From contig MUYB01000001.1 of NCBI GenBank assembly GCA_002015125.1, positions 122,542 through 186,541 on the forward strand: a stretch of 64,000 nt of DNA, read 5' to 3'. Below are positions 30,597 to 40,841 of this stretch, piece by piece. The notes beneath the pieces are model-generated. The model made no database searches. It was given only the letters and a program-made list of their open reading frames with translations, and was not told the DNA's origin. Source of the stretch: [Haemophilus] felis (GTDB taxonomy: Bacteria; Pseudomonadota; Gammaproteobacteria; Enterobacterales; Pasteurellaceae). A program made the position numbers and the translations under genes. Position 1 is the stretch's first letter, and every line of letters begins with the position of its first letter.

Positions 30597-30610
30597 TTGG
30601 TTTAAATCAA
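30597..30610. promoter_or_regulatory. FNR-like site upstream of dcuB
   Basis: TTGGTTTAAATCAA matches the FNR consensus TTGAT-N4-ATCAA at nine of ten positions. It is centred about 105 bp before the dcuB start. It overlaps the loop of an 11-bp perfect hairpin (30589-30599 with 30608-30618). FNR activation of dcuB is known in E. coli. Confidence 0.6.
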
Positions 30611-30630
30611 TAAATTGGCCAGATAAAATT

Positions 30631-30652
30631 TAGGCAGTCAAATGACCGCCTA
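30631..30652 (-). terminator. probable terminator of acpP
   Basis: Arms 30631-30640 and 30643-30652 pair at nine of ten positions (TAGGCGGTCA type). On the minus strand AAATTTTATC follows. It lies just after the acpP stop. Confidence 0.65.
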
Positions 30653-30661
30653 AAGAAGAAA

Positions 30662-30892
30662 TTATTGGTTGTTTTGAACGTAATCAATGGCTGATTGAAC
30701 AGTTGTGATTTTTTCTGCGTCTTCATCTGGAATTTCGATATCGAATTCTTCTTCTAACGCCATAACTAATTCAACTGTGTCTAAAGAATCCGCACCTAAA
30801 TCTTCAACGAAAGACGCTTCAGATTTAACTTCGTCTTCTTTAACGCCTAATTGTTCAACGATGATTTTTTTTACGCGTTCTTCAATGCTCAT
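30662..30892 (-). CDS. acpP: acyl carrier protein
   Basis: ACP carries growing acyl chains on a 4'-phosphopantetheine arm during fatty acid, lipid A and lipoate synthesis. The 76-residue acidic protein has the attachment site in GADSLD with Ser36. Codon use is strongly biased, as expected of a very abundant protein. It is the last gene of the fab cluster, but 222 bp separate it from fabG, so it probably also has its own promoter. That gap (30893-31114) shows no other gene. Confidence 0.98.
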   Translation of the reverse strand: MSIEERVKKIIVEQLGVKEDEVKSEASFVEDLGADSLDTVELVMALEEEFDIEIPDEDAEKITTVQSAIDYVQNNQ

Positions 30893-31114
30893 GTTTTTTT
30901 CCTATTGTTAGTTTCTCGCCCATTGCGATAAGTTAAATAATGTATGTATTTTAAAACATCAACAAAAATACATACTGTGAAATAGAGAGTTATGTCATTG
31001 ATTGAAAAGAAAAAGACATAACAGAATTAAATAGCGCTCGAAATTCTATCACTAACCTTTTATTTTGGCTACGCTTTTGCCTATTAAAATTAAGGATTTT
31101 CTCACGCCATCGCT

Positions 31115-31843
31115 TTAGTTGGTAAACATACCGCCGTTAACGTGCAATGTTGTACCTGTGATATAGCCTGCATCTTCAGATGCCAAAAACGCCACTGCTT
31201 TCGCAATGTCTTTCGGCTCGCCTAAACGACCTACTGGCACTTGGGTCAAAATATTGGCTTTTTGTTCTTCCGTTAACACATCGGTCATATCCGTGGCAAT
31301 AAAGCCTGGCGCTACCACATTAACGGTAATGCCTCTTGAGGCAACTTCTTTCGCTAATGCTTTGCTAAAACCGATAACGCCAGCTTTGGCAGCGCAGTAG
31401 TTGGATTGCCCCGGATTACCCATAGAACCCACAACAGAACCAATGGTAATAATACGTCCGAAACGTTTTTTCATCATGGTGCGCAGCATGGCTTTTGACA
31501 GATGATAAACGGAAGTTAAATTGGTTTGCATAATATCAAACCATTCTTCGTCTTTCATGCGCATCAACAGGTTATCGCGTGTGATGCCAGCGTTATTGAC
31601 TAAAATATCAATATCACCGAAATCCCCTTTGATTTTGTCTAAGGTACTTTCAATTGAGGCTAAATCAGCGACGTTTAACACCAAACCAGTGCCTTTTTCA
31701 CCAAGATAAGCAGAAATGCTTTCCGCACCTTTTTCTGATGTTGCTGTGCCAATCACAAACGCGCCCTTAGCAACAAGCTCTTCTGCAATAGCGCGTCCAA
31801 TACCACGAGTTGCTCCCGTTACTAATGCAATTTTTCCTTGCAT
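31115..31843 (-). CDS. fabG: 3-oxoacyl-[acyl-carrier-protein] reductase
   Basis: FabG reduces 3-oxoacyl-ACP with NADPH in each elongation cycle. The 242-residue short-chain dehydrogenase has the nucleotide motif TGATRGIG at 9-16, the structural NNAG at 83-86, catalytic Ser136, and Y149/K153 in SNYCAAKAG. Length is normal. It lies 19 bp after fabD on the same strand. Confidence 0.97.
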   Translation of the reverse strand: MQGKIALVTGATRGIGRAIAEELVAKGAFVIGTATSEKGAESISAYLGEKGTGLVLNVADLASIESTLDKIKGDFGDIDILVNNAGITRDNLLMRMKDEEWFDIMQTNLTSVYHLSKAMLRTMMKKRFGRIITIGSVVGSMGNPGQSNYCAAKAGVIGFSKALAKEVASRGITVNVVAPGFIATDMTDVLTEEQKANILTQVPVGRLGEPKDIAKAVAFLASEDAGYITGTTLHVNGGMFTN

Positions 31844-31862
31844 ATCATTTCCTCTTATTTAA

Positions 31863-32801
31863 TTAGGCTAAAAGCTCTTGAATTGCATCTAAAGAATCTA
31901 AATCATTTACCGCGCTCGCTTGTAAACCTGCGACGATTCTCTTAGTTAAACCAGTTAATACTTTATTCGGGCCAATTTCTACGAGAACTTCCACACCTTC
32001 GCTTGCCATTTTTTCTACTGTTTCAGTCCAACGAACAGGACTGTAAAGCTGGCGAACTAATGCATGACGAATATTGATGGGATCAATTTCTTTGTTAACA
32101 TCCACATTATTAATTACGGCAATAATAGGTTCGCACATATCAATATGGTCTAATTCTACGGCCATTTGGTCCGCTGCAGGCTTCATTAACAAGCAGTGTG
32201 AAGGCACGCTAACTGATAATGGTAAGGCGCGTTTGGCTCCAGCTGCTTTACAAGCTGCCGCCGCGCGCTCTACCGCAGCTTTAGCGCCGGCGATAACCAC
32301 TTGACCTGGTGAATTAAAATTCACCGCTGCCACCACTTCGCCTTGTTCTGCTTCCGCGCAAGCTTTAATAATGGCTTCGTTGTCTAAACCAATAATGGCA
32401 TACATGGCACCAGCGCCCTCTGGCACGGCTTCCTGCATAAGTTTACCGCGCAATTCCACTAATTTGATCCCTTGTTGAAAGTCCAAAACACCAGCACAAA
32501 CTAAAGCGGAATATTCACCTAAACTATGTCCTGCCATTACCGCCGGTTGTAAGTTTGGATATTTTTCTTGCCACACACGATAAATTGCTACCGATGCCGC
32601 TAACAATGCAGGCTGGGTTTGCCATGTTTTATTAAGTTCAGTAGCTGGACCTTGTTGCACAAGTTGCCATAAATCGTACCCAAGTACATCAGAAGCTTGT
32701 TTGAAAGTTTGTTCAACCACAGGATACTCTGTCGCTAGCGCCGCTAACATACCGACTTCTTGCGACCCCTGACCCGGAAATACCATTGCAAATTTTTTCA
32801 T
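31863..32801 (-). CDS. fabD: malonyl CoA-acyl carrier protein transacylase
   Basis: FabD moves the malonyl group from CoA to ACP. The 312-residue protein opens with MKKFAMVFPGQGSQ, and the catalytic serine is Ser93 in GHSLGEY. The second catalytic residue is the histidine of SVPSHC near residue 202. It is embedded between fabH and fabG, as in E. coli and Haemophilus. Confidence 0.97.
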   Translation of the reverse strand: MKKFAMVFPGQGSQEVGMLAALATEYPVVEQTFKQASDVLGYDLWQLVQQGPATELNKTWQTQPALLAASVAIYRVWQEKYPNLQPAVMAGHSLGEYSALVCAGVLDFQQGIKLVELRGKLMQEAVPEGAGAMYAIIGLDNEAIIKACAEAEQGEVVAAVNFNSPGQVVIAGAKAAVERAAAACKAAGAKRALPLSVSVPSHCLLMKPAADQMAVELDHIDMCEPIIAVINNVDVNKEIDPINIRHALVRQLYSPVRWTETVEKMASEGVEVLVEIGPNKVLTGLTKRIVAGLQASAVNDLDSLDAIQELLA

Positions 32802-32852
32802 TACATTTTCCTTATACTTATCTAAGATGTTCTATTCCTTTACGCTTGTATA

Positions 32853-33806
32853 TTAAAACCTAATTAAAGCGGATCCCCAAGTCAGACCACCGCCAAAGGC
32901 TTCTAATAACAAAAGTTGACCACGTTTGATTCGCCCATCGCGCACCGCTTCATCTAACGCACTTGGAATACTACCAGCGGAAGTATTACCATGTTTATCC
33001 AAAGTAATAACTACTTGCGACATATCCATATCAAGCTTGCGTGCGGTAGCTGAAATAATGCGTAAATTCGCTTGATGCGGTACTAACCAGTCAATCTCTT
33101 TTTTATCTAAATTATTAGCTTGTAAAGTTTCTTCCACCACATTAGCTAACTCACGCACCGCCACTTTAAAGGTGGCGTTACCTTGCATTTCTAAATACGC
33201 AGGATCCGCATTGACACCGCGCGCTTGATTATCCAAAGTTAACACTTCCGCATTTTCGCCTGTTGCGTGTAGATGGGTAGAAATAATGCCTTGTTGTTCA
33301 CTCGCTTCCAAAATTACCGCGCCAGCACCATCACCAAATAAAATGATTGTGCTTCGGTCCTCAGGATTTAATGCGCGAGAAAACAAATCCGCGCCAACAA
33401 CTAAGGCCTTATTTACTTTTCCAGTACGAATAAATTGATCCGCAACCGCTAATGCGTAAACAAAACCAGAACAAGCCGCGGCAACATCAAATGCGATGGC
33501 ATCTTTAATGCCCAACATTTTTTGAATTTGGCAGGCGGAACTTGGAAAGGCTTGTGCAGAACTTGTGGTGGCAACGATAATTAAATCAATTTCATTGGCT
33601 TCCAAGTCTGCCATTTCTAAAGATTTTTTCGCTGCCTCAAAGCCCATTGTTGCTACAGTTTCATCACTATTCGCTATGCGACGTTCTTTGATTCCCGTAC
33701 GTTCGGAAATCCATTCATCGGAGGTATCAACCATTTTTTCCAAATCAGCATTACTTCTAATTTTGCTAGGCAAATAACTTCCAGTGGAGAGAATTTTGCT
33801 ATACAT
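32853..33806 (-). CDS. fabH: 3-oxoacyl-[acyl-carrier-protein] synthase III
   Basis: FabH starts fatty acid synthesis by condensing acetyl-CoA with malonyl-ACP. The 317-residue thiolase-fold protein has active-site Cys112 in AAACSGF. The histidine of VPHQANLR and the asparagine of GNTSAGS complete the Cys-His-Asn triad. Length equals the usual FabH. It follows plsX after 44 bp and precedes fabD after 51 bp. Confidence 0.97.
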   Translation of the reverse strand: MYSKILSTGSYLPSKIRSNADLEKMVDTSDEWISERTGIKERRIANSDETVATMGFEAAKKSLEMADLEANEIDLIIVATTSSAQAFPSSACQIQKMLGIKDAIAFDVAAACSGFVYALAVADQFIRTGKVNKALVVGADLFSRALNPEDRSTIILFGDGAGAVILEASEQQGIISTHLHATGENAEVLTLDNQARGVNADPAYLEMQGNATFKVAVRELANVVEETLQANNLDKKEIDWLVPHQANLRIISATARKLDMDMSQVVITLDKHGNTSAGSIPSALDEAVRDGRIKRGQLLLLEAFGGGLTWGSALIRF

Positions 33807-33850
33807 AATAAATCTCGTTGAAAAATAAGATAAGCGCTAAAGATGTCGAA

Positions 33851-34873
33851 TTATAAATATTGTTCTAAACCAGTTAAAATTTTTTGTGGCATATTTTGTT
33901 GTACTTGTTGAGCTGCGCTAGCAATTGCATTAGCAAAGGCTAAGGTATTTGCACTTCCGTGGCTTTTTACCACCACCGCTCTCAAGCCAAGTAATGAAGC
34001 GCCATTATATTGGTCTGGGTTAATAGTTTGTAGCCGCTGATAACTTTGTTTGAACAAGCATTTTTTGGCGTAATCCAACAAAGGTTTAAACATTGAAGGA
34101 GAAGAATCCCCTTTAAGCAGCAACATCATGTTTTTAGCAGCGCCTTCCAAGGTTTTTAAGGCAACATTTCCTACAAAACCATCACTCACAATCACATCTG
34201 CCACATTATTTAAGAGTAAATTACCTTCTACAAAGCCAATATAGTTAAGGCGACTGTTTTTTTGTAATAACTCTGCAGTTTCACGGATAGATTTATATCC
34301 TTTAATATCTTCACTACCGATATTCAATAAAGCAATTCTTGGATAAACCAAATTCAAGCTATTCTCGGCGAAAATCGCTCCCATAACAGCAAACTGATAC
34401 AAAGTATCTTTATCGCAATCAATATTCGCGCCTAAATCTAACATCACGCTTTTACCGCCCTGCACTGAAGGCAGGACGGACACTAAAGCGGGTCGATGAA
34501 TGTTATTTAACGGCTGCAATAAAATTTTAGCCAATCCCATTAATGCTGCGGTATTACCGGCGCTAACACAGCCTTGAGCCATACCAGACTGAACAGATTC
34601 TAAAGCCAAACGCATAGATGTACCTTTACTATGCCGTAAAGCGTAAGCAAGTTTATGCTCGTTTTCGATAATACGATGACAATGATGAATAGTTAAACGG
34701 GAGGTTAATGATTTTGGAAATTGACAAACTAAGGGATCGATTTGTTGTTTATCACCAAATAACAACAAAGAAAGATTAGGATTTTTTTCTAATGCGATGA
34801 GCACGGCAGGAATAGTAATACGGGGACCAATGTCCCCGCCCATCACATCTAACGCCAAGGTTAGACGACTCAA
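33851..34873 (-). CDS. plsX: phosphate acyltransferase PlsX
   Basis: PlsX converts acyl-ACP to acyl-phosphate, an entry point to phospholipid synthesis. The 340-residue protein starts MSRLTLALDVMGGDIGP, the standard PlsX start, and contains VSAGNTAALMGLA and the VVSDGFVGNVALKT block. It works at the membrane face and links the fab pathway to glycerolipid synthesis. It lies between rpmF (25 bp upstream) and fabH. Confidence 0.96.
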   Translation of the reverse strand: MSRLTLALDVMGGDIGPRITIPAVLIALEKNPNLSLLLFGDKQQIDPLVCQFPKSLTSRLTIHHCHRIIENEHKLAYALRHSKGTSMRLALESVQSGMAQGCVSAGNTAALMGLAKILLQPLNNIHRPALVSVLPSVQGGKSVMLDLGANIDCDKDTLYQFAVMGAIFAENSLNLVYPRIALLNIGSEDIKGYKSIRETAELLQKNSRLNYIGFVEGNLLLNNVADVIVSDGFVGNVALKTLEGAAKNMMLLLKGDSSPSMFKPLLDYAKKCLFKQSYQRLQTINPDQYNGASLLGLRAVVVKSHGSANTLAFANAIASAAQQVQQNMPQKILTGLEQYL

Positions 34874-34898
34874 TTGATTACCTTTAAATAATGTAAAA

Positions 34899-35069
34899 TT
34901 ATTTGTTAATCACTTTACGACCACGATAGTAACCATCAGCAGTTACATGGTGGCGTAAATGAGTTTCACCACTTGCTTTATCCACTGATACTGCTGCAGT
35001 AGTCAAAGCATCGTGTGAACGACGCATATCACGACGTGAACGAGATTTTTTATTTTGTTGAACAGCCAT
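34899..35069 (-). CDS. rpmF: 50S ribosomal protein L32
   Basis: A 56-residue frame starts at ATG 35067-35069 and reads [20 protein letters not shown], then ends at TAA 34899-34901 with RGRKVINK. This is L32, a small basic protein of the large ribosomal subunit. It lacks the paired cysteines seen in zinc-binding L32 forms, as usual for gammaproteobacteria. It is flanked by yceD (17 bp) and plsX, an arrangement that couples ribosome and membrane synthesis. Confidence 0.97.
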
Positions 35070-35086
35070 TGGCTATACTCCTAAAT

Positions 35087-35611
35087 TTACTTTTGCTTTA
35101 AATTAGCTAATACAGCGAACGGGTTCGGTTTTTTTGCCAATTCTTCTGGCAATTCGCCAAAAACCTGTTCAGCCACGGACACTTCACAGTGTTCAGATGA
35201 ATGCATTGGCACGATAGGCAGACTTAAAATTAATTCATCTTCAATCGCGCCAAGTAAATCTATTTCACCAAATGGATCAAACTCAATTGGCTCATAAATT
35301 TCTGGCAATACATCAGCTTGATCCCAATTAGCCACTGGACTGTAACAAAAATCACATTCAAGCGTTTGTAAGAAAGGCTGTTCGCAACGTTGACAAATAA
35401 GTTCCACGTCAACGGTGGCACGACCTTTCATTACGACTAATTTTTGAGGGTCAATATAAAATGATAATGTAACCTGTGCATCGCTGAGCACTTTACTTAC
35501 AGATTCAGACAAGCGCTCAAGCTGACTAGCGGCATAATAGCCATCATAATCTAAGCGACGTTGAGCATCTTTTACTGGATCAGTAGTGAGGGGTAATCTT
35601 ACCTTTTGCAT
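35087..35611 (-). CDS. yceD: YceD family protein (DUF177)
   Basis: The 174-residue protein belongs to the YceD family, found next to rpmF in most bacteria and linked to large subunit rRNA processing. The central cysteines CQRC and CDFC (two CxxC pairs, about residues 74-92) could bind zinc, and an acidic patch precedes the C-terminus. The start [14 protein letters not shown] agrees with homologues. It is the first gene of the yceD-rpmF-plsX-fab run and diverges from lpxB with 95 bp between them. Confidence 0.93.
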   Translation of the reverse strand: MQKVRLPLTTDPVKDAQRRLDYDGYYAASQLERLSESVSKVLSDAQVTLSFYIDPQKLVVMKGRATVDVELICQRCEQPFLQTLECDFCYSPVANWDQADVLPEIYEPIEFDPFGEIDLLGAIEDELILSLPIVPMHSSEHCEVSVAEQVFGELPEELAKKPNPFAVLANLKQK

Positions 35612-35706
35612 AGGGCGTGCATATTACAATCTGTCAATAGAATAGTCAAAGGAAATTATGACATTTTGCGTTACAATAGCGCACAAATTTTGTGGAGAAC
35701 ATCAAA

Positions 35707-36879
35707 ATGACTGATCAACAACGTCCTATTATTGCTATTGTGGCAGGGGAAATTTCAGGGGATATTTTAGGCGCAGGGTTAATTCGCAGCCTAAAAAATC
35801 GCTACCCTCATGCTAAATTTATCGGCATCGCAGGCGAAAAAATGCTAGCAGAAGGCTGTGAAACCTTATTTGATATGGAACAACTTTCCGTGATGGGATT
35901 AGCGGAAGTGCTAAAACATTTACCTCGTTTACTTAACATTCGCCGTCAGTTAATCGCTCAAATGTTGGCGCTTAAACCGGATATTTTTATTGGCATTGAT
36001 GCCCCTGATTTCAATTTAGATGTGGAACTAAAACTCAAGCAAAATGGCATAAAAACCGTGCATTATGTGAGTCCCTCCGTGTGGGCTTGGCGACAAAATC
36101 GCATTCACAAAATCGCTAAAGCCACCCATTTAGTGCTGGCGTTTTTGCCCTTTGAAAAAGCTTTTTATGATCGCTTTAACGTGCCTTGCCGTTTTGTTGG
36201 ACACACCATGGCAGATCAAATTCCCTTGAAACCCAACCGTAGCGAAGCTTGCCATTTGTTACAAATTGAGGAACGGTGGCGCTATGTGGCTATTTTGGTG
36301 GGTAGCCGTTGCGCTGAACTTGAATTTTTAACTGAGCCGTTCTTAAAAACCGCACAGCGATTGCAACAACAATATCCAGAGATAAAGTTTCTTGTTCCCC
36401 TTGTGAACGAAGCTCGTCGCCAGCAGTTTGATGCTATTAAACAGCGAGTTGCCCCTGAGCTTGAATTGATTTTGCTTAACGGACAAGCACGCCAAGCCAT
36501 GATTGCCGCTGACGCCACCCTGCTTGCTTCAGGCACGGCGGCGCTAGAGGCAATGCTGTGTAAATCACCTATGGTGGTGGGCTATCGTATGAAAGCAAGC
36601 ACCTATTTTCTCGCCAAACGCTTAGTGAAAACCGATTACATTTCCTTGCCGAACTTATTAGCCAATAAAATGCTCGTGCCAGAAATGATCCAAGAAGATT
36701 GCACCCCTAAAGCATTGAGCGAAAAGTTATCTTTATATCTCAGCGACGAGCCAAAACAGCGCCTCGCGCGCCATGAATTGCTTGAAATCTTCACGCAATT
36801 ACATCAACAAATTCAATGCAACGCGGACAAACAAGCAGCGCAAGCGGTTATTGACTTATTGGAGGGAGAAAATGTCTGA
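35707..36879 (+). CDS. lpxB: lipid-A-disaccharide synthase
   Basis: LpxB joins UDP-2,3-diacylglucosamine and lipid X to form the lipid A disaccharide at the inner membrane. The 390-residue protein starts [19 protein letters not shown], containing the conserved [10 protein letters not shown] block. YVSPSVWAW at about residue 118 and [11 protein letters not shown] at about 275 are family hallmarks. The ATG at 35707 has GGAG 8-9 bases upstream, which is the site used here; an in-frame GTG at 35692 includes that site and is less likely. It overlaps rnhB by 8 nt. Confidence 0.95.
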   Translation: MTDQQRPIIAIVAGEISGDILGAGLIRSLKNRYPHAKFIGIAGEKMLAEGCETLFDMEQLSVMGLAEVLKHLPRLLNIRRQLIAQMLALKPDIFIGIDAPDFNLDVELKLKQNGIKTVHYVSPSVWAWRQNRIHKIAKATHLVLAFLPFEKAFYDRFNVPCRFVGHTMADQIPLKPNRSEACHLLQIEERWRYVAILVGSRCAELEFLTEPFLKTAQRLQQQYPEIKFLVPLVNEARRQQFDAIKQRVAPELELILLNGQARQAMIAADATLLASGTAALEAMLCKSPMVVGYRMKASTYFLAKRLVKTDYISLPNLLANKMLVPEMIQEDCTPKALSEKLSLYLSDEPKQRLARHELLEIFTQLHQQIQCNADKQAAQAVIDLLEGENV

Positions 36880-37459
36880 ATTTATTTATCCTAATGTGGA
36901 ACTGATTGCCGGCGTAGATGAAGTAGGGCGTGGACCGCTAGTTGGCGCGGTAGTTACCGCCGCTGTGATTTTAGATCCCAACAATCCCATTACAGGACTC
37001 GCCGATAGCAAAAAATTATCTGAGAAAAAACGCTTGCTGCTTGAACAAGAAATTAAAGCAAAAGCGCTCGCTTGGAGTTTAGGGCGCGCAGAACCAGCAG
37101 AAATTGATGAGTTAAACATCTTGCACGCCACCATGCTTGCCATGCAACGCGCCGTGGTGGCGCTACCCATACAACCCAATTTTGTTTTTATCGACGGCAA
37201 TCGCCTCCCTGAACTCGCCATGCCTGCGCAAGCAGTGGTGAAAGGCGACAGTCTAGTTGCGGAAATCAGCGCTGCATCCATTTTGGCAAAGGTGGCGCGA
37301 GACAGAGAAATGGCGGCGTTAGATGCTCAATATCCCGAATATGGCTTTGCCCAACACAAAGGCTATCCCACAAAATTGCATTTAGAAAAACTGGCACAAT
37401 TCGGTCCATTGCCGCAACATCGCCGCAGTTTTGCGCCAGTTCGACGTTTATGTCCTTAA
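36872..37459 (+). CDS. rnhB: ribonuclease HII
   Basis: RNase HII cuts RNA-DNA hybrids and removes single ribonucleotides from DNA. The 195-residue protein starts [21 protein letters not shown], with catalytic D16 and E17. Further acidic residues lie in VFIDGN and the conserved region around [16 protein letters not shown]. The ATG at 36872 overlaps the lpxB stop and has GGAGGGAG upstream; a longer frame beginning at 36773 is inside lpxB and rejected. The stop overlaps the next, convergent gene by 4 nt. Confidence 0.96.
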   Translation: MSEFIYPNVELIAGVDEVGRGPLVGAVVTAAVILDPNNPITGLADSKKLSEKKRLLLEQEIKAKALAWSLGRAEPAEIDELNILHATMLAMQRAVVALPIQPNFVFIDGNRLPELAMPAQAVVKGDSLVAEISAASILAKVARDREMAALDAQYPEYGFAQHKGYPTKLHLEKLAQFGPLPQHRRSFAPVRRLCP

Positions 37460-37746
37460 GCTTGCCCTAAGGCGCCAATTTTAACGCCCAAAAAGCCCAT
37501 GCTCACAGGATCTAAATAATCGCCTAAAAATTTAAACAACTCGTTTAAATCCGTAAAACGGCGATTAATTTTAACTTGATCTTCCACCTTACGCGTAAAT
37601 TCATACACCACATTGTCATTATCAATGTGGGCTTCGAGGGTAATGTAAATTTTTTCAAAAAAATGGCTAGAAGCGCCTTCTTCGCCAGGATCGCTAATGC
37701 GCACATTCCAATTATTACTAAATAAAACTTCCGTTTTAACCGACAT
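37456..37746 (-). CDS. conserved small protein of unknown function
   Basis: The 96-residue product is mixed alpha-beta with no signal peptide, membrane segment or cysteine motif. I do not recognise a functional family; it looks like one of the small proteins restricted to Pasteurellaceae. It begins [19 protein letters not shown] with AGAGG seven bases upstream. It starts 3 bp after the arfA stop codon, and the arfA terminator lies upstream of it. Expression must therefore come from read-through or from a promoter inside arfA. Its stop overlaps that of rnhB, which runs the other way. Confidence 0.75.
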   Translation of the reverse strand: MSVKTEVLFSNNWNVRISDPGEEGASSHFFEKIYITLEAHIDNDNVVYEFTRKVEDQVKINRRFTDLNELFKFLGDYLDPVSMGFLGVKIGALGQA

Positions 37747-37749
37747 AAT

Positions 37750-38031
37750 CTACCTCTTATTGATCTGTGTTGTAGTGAAGAAAAACCCGATTATAAAATC
37801 TCTCAAATTAAAAATTTTATAATCGGGCTTTTCAAAATATCTGCCAACGTGTTTTGCTTTGCGCTGATAGCTGCCTTTTCCTTTACGTTTTTTCTCTACT
37901 CGTTGACGGAATAACGGATCATGCAACAACGCTTGGATTGCATTGTCTCGAATTACACCACGGCGGTGCTGATAAGGCAGTGAATCTGTGGTATTTACAG
38001 CATTGACCGCCTGCTTATTTTTTTTCATCAT
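37750..38031 (-). CDS. arfA: alternative ribosome-rescue factor ArfA
   Basis: ArfA recruits release factor 2 to ribosomes stalled on broken mRNA when tmRNA is lacking. The conserved core [20 protein letters not shown] followed by [20 protein letters not shown] is clear. I start at the ATG at 38029-38031 because AGGA lies five bases upstream; the next codon is also ATG. The reading frame predicts 93 residues ending with a hydrophobic tail (IIGFFF). A strong intrinsic terminator lies inside the frame before the stop codon, so most transcripts should lack a stop. That would make arfA itself a tmRNA-controlled gene, as shown for arfA elsewhere. Confidence 0.93.
   Translation of the reverse strand: MMKKNKQAVNAVNTTDSLPYQHRRGVIRDNAIQALLHDPLFRQRVEKKRKGKGSYQRKAKHVGRYFEKPDYKIFNLRDFIIGFFFTTTQINKR
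37777..37827 (-). terminator. intrinsic terminator inside the arfA reading frame
   Basis: Arms 37786-37799 (CCCGATTATAAAAT on the plus strand) and 37814-37827 pair perfectly over 14 bp with a 14-nt loop. In the arfA direction the stem is followed by TTTTTCTTC. The arfA stop codon is at 37750-37752, downstream of the predicted end, so the message would end without a stop. Confidence 0.88.
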
Positions 38032-38099
38032 TCTTTTCCTCATAAAATTTTGCAAACGTTTGCGCCCTAGGCACAAACGCGCGACATTATAAGCATAAA

Positions 38100-38444
38100 T
38101 TACAAAATCTCAAGCACGGACTCAGGCGGTCTGCCAATTCTCGCCTTATCGCCGTTCACCACAATGGGACGTTCTAATAAAGCGGAATGCTCCACAAGCG
38201 CCTGCAAATGCTGTTCTTCCGTGCCTTGTTCTAAACCTAACGTGCGATAAAGTTCATCTTTTTGTCGCATCATCTCTGCTACCGTTTTCACCCCTAATTT
38301 TTGCGCGAGAGATTGCAGTTCGGCATAGGAAAATTGATGTTGCAGATACAATTTAATTTCAGGTTTATAGCCTTTTTCCTCTAATAAAGATAAGGTTTCG
38401 CGGCTCTTTGAACATTTTGGATTGTGATAAATAATTAAGCTCAT
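38100..38444 (-). CDS. ArsC-family reductase (YfgD-like)
   Basis: The 114-residue protein has the thioredoxin-like ArsC fold. It starts [18 protein letters not shown], with the single catalytic cysteine C11 in the CSKS loop and the conserved [17 protein letters not shown] block near the C-terminus. Glutathione- and glutaredoxin-dependent arsenate reductases share this pattern, as do YfgD proteins of uncertain role. With no arsenite pump or arsR nearby, arsenate resistance is not assured. It stands upstream of arfA on the same strand. Confidence 0.88.
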   Translation of the reverse strand: MSLIIYHNPKCSKSRETLSLLEEKGYKPEIKLYLQHQFSYAELQSLAQKLGVKTVAEMMRQKDELYRTLGLEQGTEEQHLQALVEHSALLERPIVVNGDKARIGRPPESVLEIL

Positions 38445-38526
38445 AAAAATTTCTCCTAATGTATTAAAGCCTTAGATTTTACCTTATAATCCCACGATTG
38501 TTTAGTTATCTTTATGAGGAAGCTCT

Positions 38527-39585
38527 ATGATTGAAATGCTCAAAAATTGGTATAGAAATCGCTTTACCGATCCTCAAGCCATGGGACTTTTTGCCATTCT
38601 GCTGTTCGGTTTTGTTGCCATTTATTTTTTTGGCGATCTCATCGCACCGCTATTAATTGCTATCGTTTTAGCTTATTTATTAGAAATGCCTATTTCATTT
38701 TTAACAGAAAAACTCAAATTTCCACGTCTGTTAGCCACAGGGTTGGTTTTTGGTGGCTTCACCAGCATTTTGTTAGTTTTAGTTACCGTGCTTATTCCAA
38801 CTCTTTGGACGCAAACCTTAAATTTACTTAGCGATTTGCCTCACATGTTTAATAAGTTAAACGAATGGCTACTATCTTTGCCTGAACATTATCCTGAATT
38901 GGTGGACTATCAAATGATCGAGTCCCTATTCACCACCACTCGCGCCAAAATTCTAGGCATCGGCGAATCTGCCTTAAAACTTTCCCTCACCTCATTGTTG
39001 AGCGTGGTAACCCTTGGCATTTATGCCTTTTTAGTGCCATTAATGGTGTTCTTCTTATTAAAAGATAAACAAGTGCTTATGGCTGGCGCCAGCCGCTTTC
39101 TACCACGCAATCGCAATCTTGCCTCTAGCGTTTGGAAAGAAATGCAACTACAAATTGCCAATTATATTCGCGGCAAAATTATTGAAATTATTATCGTCAG
39201 TGTAGTGAGCTACATTATTTTTCTCTTTTTCGGCTTAAACTACGCACTTTTATTGGCGGTGGCGGTAGGGTTATCCGTTCTCGTGCCTTACATCGGCGCA
39301 GTGTTAGTTACCATTCCTCTCGCACTGGTCGCCATTGCACAGTTCGGCGTTAACCCAACCTTTTGGTATTTAATGGTAGCCTATGTGATTAGCCAAGTAC
39401 TCGATGGCAACTTGCTCGTCCCATTCTTATTTTCAGAAGCGGTTAACCTTCATCCATTAATGATCATTATTGCAGTCTTAATATTTGGCGGATTATGGGG
39501 ATTTTGGGGTGTATTCTTCGCCATTCCTCTTGCGACACTTGTGAAAGCCGTTATTAATGCGTGGCCGTCAGTGAATGAAAATTGA
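38527..39585 (+). CDS. perM: AI-2E family membrane protein PerM
   Basis: The 352-residue inner membrane protein resembles E. coli PerM along its length (start [16 protein letters not shown], then [17 protein letters not shown]). The AI-2E family is named after the TqsA exporter, but PerM's own substrate is not known. Membrane segments fall at about residues 18-48, 62-84, 150-180 and 205-340. The family motif region [12 protein letters not shown] and the C-terminal [19 protein letters not shown] are present. GAGGAAG precedes the ATG. The gene is alone on its strand, 126 bp before carA. Confidence 0.92.
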   Translation: MIEMLKNWYRNRFTDPQAMGLFAILLFGFVAIYFFGDLIAPLLIAIVLAYLLEMPISFLTEKLKFPRLLATGLVFGGFTSILLVLVTVLIPTLWTQTLNLLSDLPHMFNKLNEWLLSLPEHYPELVDYQMIESLFTTTRAKILGIGESALKLSLTSLLSVVTLGIYAFLVPLMVFFLLKDKQVLMAGASRFLPRNRNLASSVWKEMQLQIANYIRGKIIEIIIVSVVSYIIFLFFGLNYALLLAVAVGLSVLVPYIGAVLVTIPLALVAIAQFGVNPTFWYLMVAYVISQVLDGNLLVPFLFSEAVNLHPLMIIIAVLIFGGLWGFWGVFFAIPLATLVKAVINAWPSVNEN

Positions 39586-39710
39586 AGAATATGTATGCAT
39601 ATTTTTTGCATAAAAATTTAAAATATACTTGAATACGATTTGCCGCTCTGTTAGAGTTAACTGCATATTTAGACACATATAAGTGAAAGCTCATTTTTCA
39701 GGAGTAAATA

Positions 39711-40838
39711 ATGTCTCAATCCGCAATTTTAGTTCTCGCAGACGGCACGATTTTTCGTGGCAGATCTATCGGATCGAACGGTTATAGCGTCGGCGAAGTG
39801 GTGTTTAACACCGCAATGACGGGCTATCAAGAAATTCTAACTGACCCTTCTTATACAGGGCAAATCGTTACCTTAACTTATCCACACATCGGCAACACAG
39901 GAGCAAACCCCGAAGATACGGAGTCCAAATCCGTTTATGCCGCAGGGTTAATCATTCGTGATCTGCCGTTATTACACAGCAATTTCCGTGCTAATCTCTC
40001 TCTTCAAGATTATCTCGTGCAAAATAACATCGTCGCCATTGCTGACATCGACACCCGTCGCTTAACGCGTTTATTGCGTGAAAAAGGTGCACAAGCAGGC
40101 TGTATTTATGTGGGCGATGATGAAGCCAAAGCCTTAGAACTTGCCAACAGTTTCGGCTCAATGGCAGGGCAAGATTTAGCCAAAGAAGTGAGCTGCAAAG
40201 AGCTTTACCGATGGACAGACGGCGAATGGAAATTAGGCAAAGGCTATGTGCAACAAGGGAACACTGAACTTCACGTGGTGGCGTATGATTTCGGTGTAAA
40301 ACACAATATTTTGAGAATGCTCGCCGAACGTGGCTGCCGTTTAACCGTGGTGCCAGCGAAAACCTCTGCGGAAGCCGTGTTGGCGTTAAATCCAGACGGT
40401 ATTTTCTTATCCAACGGGCCGGGCGACCCTGAGCCGTGCGACTATGCCATCACCGCTATTCAAAAATTGCTTGCCACTAAAAAACCGATTTTCGGCATCT
40501 GTTTAGGGCATCAACTGCTCGGTTTAGCCGCAGGCGGTAAAACCAAAAAAATGGCGTTCGGACACCACGGAGCGAACCACCCCGTGCAAGATTTAGACAA
40601 CCAAAAAGTATTGATCACCAGCCAAAACCACGGGTTTGAAGTGGACGAAGCCAGCTTGCCACAAAATGTGCGTGTGACCCACCGCTCTTTATTTGACGGC
40701 ACGGTGCAAGGCATTGAGTTGACCGATCAAGTGGCGTTTTCGTTCCAAGGTCACCCAGAAGCCAGCCCAGGTCCAAACGACGTGGCATATTTGTTCGATC
40801 GCTTTATTGATGAATTAAGAAAGGTAAAAAACGCATAG
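39711..40838 (+). CDS. carA: carbamoyl-phosphate synthase small subunit (glutaminase)
   Basis: CarA removes ammonia from glutamine and channels it to CarB for carbamoyl phosphate, used in arginine and pyrimidine synthesis. The 375-residue protein has the N-terminal CarA domain and a class I glutamine amidotransferase domain, with catalytic Cys264 in [11 protein letters not shown] and the histidine-glutamate pair in GHPEASPGP. Length is normal. A short hairpin follows the stop and 232 bp separate it from carB, a wider gap than in E. coli. Confidence 0.97.
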   Translation: MSQSAILVLADGTIFRGRSIGSNGYSVGEVVFNTAMTGYQEILTDPSYTGQIVTLTYPHIGNTGANPEDTESKSVYAAGLIIRDLPLLHSNFRANLSLQDYLVQNNIVAIADIDTRRLTRLLREKGAQAGCIYVGDDEAKALELANSFGSMAGQDLAKEVSCKELYRWTDGEWKLGKGYVQQGNTELHVVAYDFGVKHNILRMLAERGCRLTVVPAKTSAEAVLALNPDGIFLSNGPGDPEPCDYAITAIQKLLATKKPIFGICLGHQLLGLAAGGKTKKMAFGHHGANHPVQDLDNQKVLITSQNHGFEVDEASLPQNVRVTHRSLFDGTVQGIELTDQVAFSFQGHPEASPGPNDVAYLFDRFIDELRKVKNA

Positions 40839-40841
40839 GTT

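Noticed and set aside
39590..39625. ArgR box before carA (TATGCATATTTTTTGCATA)
   Set aside because: The half-sites are one base too far apart for the usual ArgR spacing and the match is driven by AT-rich sequence.
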